A stretch of 64,000 nt of DNA. Origin: Adiantum capillus-veneris. Lineage: Eukaryota; Streptophyta; Polypodiopsida; Polypodiales; Pteridaceae. The stretch is taken from positions 61,255,120 to 61,319,119 of the forward strand of contig CM043956.1 of NCBI GenBank assembly GCA_014529385.2. Reading direction: 5' to 3'. The translations under genes and the position numbers were made by a program. Below the pieces are notes generated by a model, which saw nothing but the letters and a program-made list of their open reading frames with translations, did not search any database and had not been told where the DNA came from. Shown in pieces: positions 57,601 to 64,000 of the stretch. The number at the start of each line of letters is the position of its first letter. Within the stretch, counting starts at the first letter, position 1.

Positions 57601-58617
57601 CCGCGCAGCTAGAGAAAGGGATAGAGATGCATGGAAGAGGTCCCATGGAGGTAGACGTGCACCTCCTTTTCCTAAAGAGCTTGCAAAATATCCTGACTTG
57701 ATTCAAGTAGAGTGGATCCATAATGCCATGACCAATGCCAAAGCACAAGGAGAACAAATAAGCCCTAAAGAATGGGAGTATGCGCGAGGATGCTTGCGCA
57801 AGGTGAGTGTGTATATTTTATGTATGCATGTATGCAAATCACTTAATGAAATGCAATGTAACCTCTTATGCATTGTGATTGTAGGGTCTCATTTTCAACT
57901 CCATTTGGTCCGAAGGCCGACATTTTCGCACCCGCAAGATAGATGAGCATCGGACCACTAATGATTGTGGTGTGATGGGAAACTTTGACACAACAACAGA
58001 TGAGGTCAGATATTGTGGTACTATAGAGAGAATAATCAAAGTGGATTTCAGATCTTTTCACAAAATCCTCTTTGAGTGTCGATGGTTTGTGGGTGAGGTC
58101 AAAAGACATGAAAATGGGCTCATTATGGTGGATTCCACCCAATTCCATCGGGGGAAAAACTGACAACTTGGTGTATCCTAGTAGTTGCGAGCAGGTAATT
58201 TAGGCTATGTGCAATTAACTTAAATTAAACATTTAAGTTATGTATATCAGCTTATTCTTAGTGTGTGACGTACAGGTCTTTTATGTGCCATGTATATTTC
58301 AAAGAAGAATTTGGTATGTCATTCCAGTCACGCCGTGGGGTAGATCTATTTTTGCAGAGACGGACATTGAGCCAGTAATTGATCCCATCATACCATCACC
58401 ACAAGATGCAGATGAAGATGTAGTAGAAGTTGAAGAAGGTCAGCCAAGCCTTGCAAATAGTCATCTTGAGGAGGAGGAAGAGGGAGAAAGTGATGATGAT
58501 TCTACAGGAGGTGATGGAGAGGAGGAAGAATCTCTAAATTTGTTTATTGATTTGAATACTATGGGTCTAAATATGGATCCTAGTGCTTGTAGAGATCTTA
58601 TACAAGATGAGAATTAA
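54659..58617 (+). CDS. CACTA transposase (TNP2-like)
   Basis: Exons from an acceptor at 54658: about 54659-55270, 55271-56059, 56138-56781, 56861-56940, 57031-57274, 57356-57802, 57885-58195, 58276-58617. The N-terminus has a CPCxxC zinc motif (LPCPCVRCKCA). Then come the Transposase_21/TNP2 core (GLASDGVNPF, WPVVVVNYN, DIPP-like PPWEAT, LDPMHVFKNV), a DUF4218-like part (HLLLHLVEEIAICG, SRWMFFLERFLKTLK) and a DUF4216-like end (YCGTIERIIKVDF, VFYVPC). The C-terminus is acidic. It cuts and moves the element in the nucleus. One frameshift is near 55265-55285 and one near 58160. The 5' exon is not identified. Confidence 0.9.
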
Positions 58618-58854
58618 AAAAACTCTCCATTCTTTCACTTGGTGTAGTATATGATTAATTTGCAAATGTTTCGTTATGTGCTTATGAATAGTATTTGTAA
58701 TGGTTTTGTTGTGAGTTCAATGATTTATGTAAAGAATTTTTAGAGTGAAAGAGAGATTAAGTGAAGTGAGCAAGCATTCTGGAGAGTGTAGGAGTTGTAT
58801 TGGATTTAAATGGAAACCCGTGGGAGAGGAAGGGGGAAGGGGGTCCAGCCTGTC

Positions 58855-59014
58855 TTAGCGGTAATGTTTGCAGAAATAATCGTGGATATTTGCGCGGTAA
58901 TATGTGCGGTAAAGTGCCGCTTCTGCATCAAAACGATTCTCTCTCCTCATTTTGAATTCCTCTCTCTTGTTTTGCGGTAATGGCCCGCGGTAAACACCAC
59001 GATCTCTCATAGTG
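58855..59014. repeat. Right subterminal repeats and TIR of the CACTA element
   Basis: GCGGTAAT or GCGGTAAA at about 58858, 58899, 58910, 58973 and 58988, then the terminus CATAGTG. The stretch 58618-58854 before it is 3' UTR without features. Confidence 0.85.
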
Positions 59015-59123
59015 TACGTTTCGCTCTGTGTGTTTCAATAGTTCTCCAATTTCATGTGGTTTTAACATTCAAAAGATTATTTTCTCGTGCTTTTAGCGGC
59101 TCTTTTCCATATGTGAAAAGAGG

Positions 59124-59126
<3 letters not shown>

Positions 59127-59161
<35 letters not shown>
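59127..59161. repeat. 35-base C homopolymer
   Basis: An uninterrupted run of 35 C (G on the minus strand), 110 bp right of the CACTA end and 70 bp before the H3-like ATG. Confidence 0.95.
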
Positions 59162-59163
<2 letters not shown>

Positions 59164-59230
59164 ACACATAAGACTCCTTTCCTCATCGAACACCACAAGC
59201 TCTAAGAAGGCCCCCAAATGCACTTTCACG

Positions 59231-60219
59231 ATGGCAAGGACAAAACAGACTGCAAAGAAGAATTTAAAGACCATTGAGGCTTGCAAAAAGAAGACGATGC
59301 GTGAAAATCGACAACCTGAAGAGCTAGCTGACCTGGATCGAACAGAGACGGACACGTACGATGAACGCCTACCATGGGAAGGGGAGGACATCCCAATGAA
59401 CCATAGGGTGGGTGGGAAGAGGTTGCCATGCCAAATGGGCCTGATGCCATTTGCCCAGGTCGCCTCACTATGTCCGGCAAGTCACTACCCAAAGGAATGG
59501 GTGCCATGCCTTCTGATCAACCCAACACTGATGAGCGTAGCAGGGAAGATGAGGATTATGATCTCGGGGGGTTCACTATGTGTAAAACTACCATATCACG
59601 TGCGTTCAAGACATGTTTCTAAAACCCCTTATTTGTGAATTTTGTTAAGAATATAATGTACCCTTTTCTTTTGAAATCTGTAAGTTGTTTTCAAATTTGA
59701 AAAAATAATGCCCTTTTGTATATATATTTCTGTAAGTTTCAAGAACTTTAAATACCCTTTTGTCGAACTCACATGATAGGTTACATTTTTATTAGGTGAT
59801 CTCCCCGCGATTATGATCCGAATGAAGATGCCCCCCAGCCAGCTCCCAAGCACCACCAAAAGTCAAAATTCTATAGGTAGCCCCAAAGAGAAAATCCACA
59901 AGGAGCTCAGAGGCCCCCACAATGCCGACCTCAAAGAACACGACGGTTTTGTCGAGCGTTTGCTGAGATTTGGCATTACCAGAAGACAACAGACCTGCTT
60001 ATTAGGAAAGAACCTTTTGCACGGACATGTAAGAAAGTGCTACAAAGCTACAACACAGAGCTTCGGATGTCTGCAATTGCCCTTGAATCAATTCAGGAGG
60101 TTGTAGAGACTTATTTGGTCAGTCTCTTTGAAGATACATTCTTAGGTGTTGTCCATGTCATGCGTGTAACAATCATGGCCAATGACATGCAACTTGCATG
60201 TTGCCTAAGGCAGGACTGA
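59231..60219 (+). pseudogene. Histone H3-like gene split by a MITE
   Basis: ATG 59231 starts MARTKQTAKK, identical to the H3 tail except Lys for Arg8. A long Lys- then Asp/Glu-rich stretch follows. The histone fold is in one frame at 59941-60219: WHYQKTTDLLIRKEPF, VLQSYNTELRMSAIALESIQE, YLVSLFEDTFLGVVH and RVTIMANDMQLA, aligning with H3 alpha N, alpha 1-3 and the end. Loop 1 has H3 length, without the extra residue and Trp of CENH3. The connecting part changes frame near 59404-59430, is cut by the MITE at 59563-59809 and has a TAG near 59878. It reads as a disabled divergent H3 variant, or a gene with introns I cannot define. Confidence 0.72.
59563..59809. mobile_element. hAT-like MITE, copy 2 (247 bp)
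   Basis: Starts CTCGGGGGGTTCAC and ends GTGATCTCCCCGCG, with the 8-bp duplication ATTATGAT on both sides (59555-59562 and 59810-59817). It is very similar to the copy at 45000-45246. It sits in the linker of the H3-like gene. Confidence 0.9.
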
Positions 60220-60836
60220 TACCCTCTGATGTCAAAACCTTTTTTTGTCACTAACTTTTGTATTGGAATCAATTTACTTTGGAACCCTTGTACTGGATTC
60301 AAGTTTTCTTGAGAACTCAATGTATTTTTACTTTGTGACAAATACAATCCATCTCTTTTTGTCTCTCTATGTTAACTTAATGTCCAATTTTAATGTCCAT
60401 TTATTTTGTTAAATGGTTGAAGGTGAGATGCTAATCAACTGTACAAAAGGCTGATCAATTGGCAACCAAAGCTACATAAATTTTTTGCTTGGCTTGAAAT
60501 TGCCCATCAGGTAAAATGTTGGCTTTGTATTTGCTAGAAACTTGCAAAACTTGTCAAATGGGTGATGTCCACAAGACAGCAAGAATTGGCCAAACAGAAG
60601 TCTTGTAGGGCTAAATCTCACTGCCTTGTGGACACATAAAGAATTGCATGAAATGTCAATGGCAGGGCACAACTAGTACCAAAAAAGCTATTTTTTGGAC
60701 AAGTTTTTTTTAATGTACAAAATTAACTTTCAAAGTGTTTGCCTTGTCATAGACCATGAAAAAAACAATAAATTGAACTTTGCAAAAGATCATGAAGAAG
60801 AGAGATAATTTTCATTTAAAAGCTTGAACATCTGGC
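60220..60836. other. Spacer after the H3-like gene
   Basis: AT-rich with no gene. AATACAATCC and similar A-rich motifs near 60340 may be the 3' end signals of the H3-like gene. Confidence 0.4.
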
Positions 60837-62360
60837 TTAACGATCTTTTGACAGGAGGCGTTTTGCAACCTCTCTACGACGTTCTATAGTGTTGGGTAGA
60901 ATGGATGTAAGTACAGAAGCAGCTATAGCTTGGGCACTATCAACCCGCAGGGCTTGACGAAGAGCTATGCGTGTCATGACCTTGCCACGGAAGCCAGTGC
61001 CAAAAGTGGCAATCGCAAGTGATTTTTTCACAAGAATAATTACATGGGTTGTTTGAGGGATGGTGGCTAAGCATAGGAGTTTAACTGCGGCCTTAAGCAC
61101 CCACAAAACAAAATGGTCGTTCGGAGAGAAATCCTTGTGTATGATGCACACATCCTGAATTGGTAGTTTGCCGATGTAGTGTGCTAGGGCTGCTTGAGGC
61201 CCAAACACCGTGCGCTCTCCCCCCTTCCGGCTAGCCCAAAGGTCCAAGTACAAAACATCCTGCAAAATTGTAATTAACCAAAAGCAAAGAAGAAAGGTTG
61301 AATTATCAATGTAGAAGATGCTTAGTATTACCTCTTGTTGCTTAGGGCCTCATCATCCATAGTTGGTGTGGCTTCAAGGTTGATAGAGAATTTTCTCTCA
61401 TCAACCTTGCGGGGGCTCTGCGAACCAGGCAGATCGAGGCGGATAGGAGTTTGGTTGGCAGCAACCCTGGCTTGTGTGGCAACGAACTTCTCCTCCGTGA
61501 CTTTACTCTGCTCTGCAACAAGAATATCCACTGTCACTTGTGCAATTGTGTCAGCCGCTAGAGTCCCCCAATGGAAGCAGCTTGTCATCTATAGCTTCTG
61601 GTGTAGGATCAAGGGGGGACTCCATCTTGGTGCATATGAGGCTAAGACACTCATCTAGTCAGACACCAAAAGACTTTTCAAGATCATGTAAGAATAAATT
61701 CTCCTCATCTTCTATAATTATGCTACTGAGACGGCTAATCTCCACTTTGGGAATTGCAGCAAGGTAATGGCACTCAGGGTCTAGCACCTCGGAGGTGCCA
61801 GCAATCTACTCTCTCACTGCAACTGGTTCTTCTAAGCCGTGGGGATATTCGGAAACTTGCAGTCTTCGCTCACCTTGGACATCTTTAGGCATGGCCTTGG
61901 GATCTTTACGATCCACCAACACCCCACCCACTGCCAAATGCGGGATCTCCATCTCCTCCAACGAGGGCTCCTCATTGACGAGGAATAAGAGAGTGGAAAT
62001 GTTGGACAAGAAAGATTGCCTAATTTTGGCTTCTTGAAGGAGTCTAAAACTTCCTTTGTCACTTGACGGAAGTGGTTCGCCTCTTTTGCAATCACCTCAA
62101 AGCGAGCTACTCTCTTTGAAAATGAAGTGTCTCCTTTGTGGATGTAACGAAGCAAATCACATGGCAACCACAGCATGGCGTTGTCTTCAAAGTTCACAGC
62201 ATACTTGAGTATATGTACATGCATATACTCTATGATGTCGTGAAAAGTGTCATTGTGGAGTTGCATGGTTTTTTGTAAATCCATTATGGGGGTAAAGAAT
62301 CCGTGAAGATCACTGCATCCGACATATTTGGTGTCCTCTACGAAAAGAAGAAACCGCAAA
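60837..62360 (-). pseudogene. Unidentified minus-strand gene remnant
   Basis: Exon-like pieces on the minus strand: 62360-61810 (DIIEYMHVHILKYAVNFED and KEANHFRQVTKEV, then another frame with LEEMEIPHLAVGGVLVD), 61800-61330 (ISRLSSIIIEDEENLF; VTVDILVAEQSKVTEEKF) and 61265-60837 (DVLYLDLWASRKGGERTVFG; FRGKVMTRIALRQALRVDSAQ), ending in TAA near 60837. At least two stops and one frameshift break it. The pieces look coding (helical, mixed composition), but I recognise no family. Confidence 0.35.
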
Positions 62361-62387
62361 AGGGGGGTGTGTGGATCTTCCGATGCT

Positions 62388-62390
<3 letters not shown>

Positions 62391-62433
<43 letters not shown>

Positions 62434-62451
62434 TGTGTGTGTGTGTGTGTC
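62391..62451. repeat. (CT)n(GT)n compound microsatellite
   Basis: CT units followed by GT units. Confidence 0.95.
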
Positions 62452-62722
62452 TTCTTTCTGTCTCTCTCAAGTGTTGACAAAAAAATAAGAAGCCCCCTCC
62501 CCTTTATATACCACCCCCTCCCCCCGCGGTCCGCTGTAGAAAAAGACACCATCCCCAAGCTCTTTGGTATACATACAAACACACATGGATACGCACATCA
62601 ACACCCAAAAAAAATCTAAAAAACTTTATCATCAAAGGTGATACTATAATGACAAATTTTTTTTGAATTTCCATTAAATAGAAGGCTTTACAACGTGGAA
62701 TTAGAGCTGGTTACGTTGATCT

Positions 62723-63979
62723 ATTAGATCAATTTAAAGACAGTGCGCCGCCAACCCTCCACTCCTCTTGCACTTCCATGACTGCCTCCATCCGCCTACT
62801 AATGTGAAACAACAAAAATCCTTTTAATAAGACTAATAATTGACACATGTAGAAAACATATAAACTAAACTGACCTTTTGACGATTGAGACGAAAGTAAG
62901 AATCTTTGATTTCTTCGTAGCCCAAGATAATCATGTGTTCCCGTATGTTGGTGAGTGTCTAGTGTTCACTGACTTGCACAATCTCAGAAACACCATTTGA
63001 CAAAGTAACGGGCATGTCAAATGTCACAAAACTAGCAACACTAGATTGTAAGGGAATCCACTTTCCACTCTAACACATCCAACGCTCATAGTGAAAACAT
63101 AAGTACAAAGTAGTGCACACTTTCAAATATTGTATCCCCATACTTGTAGCACCCACTTTACACTTGCATTTATCTCCTTGGTGCACTCCTTCAACCATTC
63201 CCCAATTATCTCCAAATACCAATTTTAGTGCTTCATACATGACATTCTTGCTACAAAACATAGTAGATGTGACACAGAATGGCAATGTCTTGAACAGGTG
63301 TACAAAAACATGCACGGGGCAGCACCAACTGAGCCCTACTGATCTAGAAGCGTTCAAAATTTTTAATGAGGAGCAAATATCGAAAAGCATCTTCTCCTCA
63401 CTGAGAAAAGTGACCATGCATCGGGTTGTGCCCATTCGGGACTCGGTAATGAAGGTTTGTCAACAGCAACGATATTACCATATCCATCCATTGAGGCCAG
63501 CTCTACATACATGTGTGAGTAGAAGAAGATTCTGCGTTGCAGAGCATAATCGAAGGTGGCAAGTTGGGAGGCATCATAACACCAATGTCCGCATGAAGAG
63601 TGTTGAAGGTTCCTGTGAGACTCTTGATTGGTTGTTCCTCAACAAGGTCAGATGGGAATATATCTATGACAACACGAAAAACTATTAAATGAAAAACAAA
63701 TAACAAGCGTTTACAATCAGCAAGCAACAATGTTTTACGACTTACAATGTATTGGGAAATATCTTGAGCTTCCATTTCTCAAGCGCATGGAACGCCAAGA
63801 GTACACGTGTTGAACAATGGCCACTGTGCCATTGACTCTATGGTTCTTGAAACCAAGGAGTCTCCCCTTCCAATGTTTGTCAAGGTTTCCACGGTTTTGA
63901 ACTCGATGAGGCCCAATAGCTGCAGGTTGACTGAAGATCCAAGATCCTTTAGAAAACACCTGCGGCATGCATTCCCCAT
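62723..63979 (-). pseudogene. Unidentified minus-strand exons running to the right edge
   Basis: Exon-like pieces in minus order: 63979-63750 (LIEFKTVETLTNIGRGDSL), 63690-63510 (FRVVIDIFPSDLVEEQPIKSL, DIGVMMPPNLPP), 63435-62890 (YEALKLVFGDNWGMVEGVHQ, KWIPLQSSVASFVTFDMP, MIILGYEEIKDSYFRLNRQK) and a last exon ending near 62723. GT and AG are present at several edges (63749, 62875, 62810). In-frame TAGs at about 63072 and 62960 suggest decay. No domain was identified. The 5' part lies outside the window. Confidence 0.35.
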
Positions 63980-64000
63980 CAGAATCCCTAGAGTTATGAA

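Larger units (their letters stand above)
50207..59014 (+). mobile_element. Complete CACTA (En/Spm) transposon
   Basis: Starts CACTATAACATATGCGTGGT and ends with the inverted counterpart, which reads CACTATGAGAGATCGTGGTG on the minus strand. It is flanked by the 3-bp duplication TAC (50204-50206 and 59015-59017). The length is 8808 bp. Subterminal zones on both sides are full of ATTACCGC or GCGGTAAT copies. It encodes a TNP2-type transposase on plus and an accessory gene on minus, in divergent arrangement. Both need only one or two frame corrections, so this is a fairly young autonomous-type copy. Confidence 0.95.

Noticed and set aside
59941-60219. The H3-like fold as CENH3
   Set aside because: Loop 1 aligns with H3 without an insertion and lacks the Trp typical of CENH3. 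The MARTK start alone does not discriminate.

Overview
The window is nuclear DNA of a land plant with a large, repeat-rich genome. The signs are Ty3 chromoviruses and Ty1/copia elements primed by initiator-Met or Glu tRNA, a plant-type CACTA transposon (TNP2 plus DUF4218/DUF4216-like parts), GT-AG introns and very abundant (CT)n, (GA)n and (CA)n tracts. I cannot fix the species. The animal-like LINE tail and the fungal-like secreted PEBP are unusual for flowering plants and make a fern, lycophyte or bryophyte possible; this is inference.

1-20.9 kb is a three-layer nest of LTR retrotransposons, all on the minus strand. The host, E2, is a chromovirus now split into 1-271, 8705-12669 and 19538 to about 20856. 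E1 (272-8704), a nearly complete relative, sits in E2's chromodomain. E3 (12670-19537), which lacks pol, sits in E2's gag. Each junction reconnects the E2 reading frame, and both insertions show 5-bp target duplications with one mismatch.

20.9-34.3 kb is a copia-dominated block. E4 (from 21266) and E5 (31707-34271) are two copies of a pol-less, gag-bearing copia-type family with a (CT)n tract inside each LTR. A full-length Tork-like copia element, EC (23140-28517, 290-bp LTRs, perfect TSD AGGTG), interrupts E4. A minus-strand LTR fragment and an animal-like LINE 3' end between two (GA)n tracts follow. At 29897-30802 lie four consistent 3' exons of a probable host gene, tentatively NTF2-like.

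34.3-50.2 kb is mostly non-coding. It holds a 72-bp-arm hairpin (39060-39214), a decayed F-box-like fragment (about 39.9-40.4 kb), tandem duplications, a 1.5-1.75 kb segmental duplication with a MITE in one copy only, and a convincing three-exon gene for a secreted PEBP-family protein (48216-49257).

50207-59014 is a complete CACTA element with inverted ends and a TAC target duplication. It carries divergent TNP2 and accessory genes, and a 1.4-kb palindromic minisatellite in intron 1 of the accessory gene. Right of it, after a 35-base C tract, is a histone H3-like gene (59231-60219) split by a second copy of the same 247-bp MITE. 60.8-64 kb holds decayed minus-strand exons I cannot name.

No rRNA, tRNA, CRISPR or prokaryotic features were seen. 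The two most gene-like host loci are the PEBP gene and the 29.9-30.8 kb gene.
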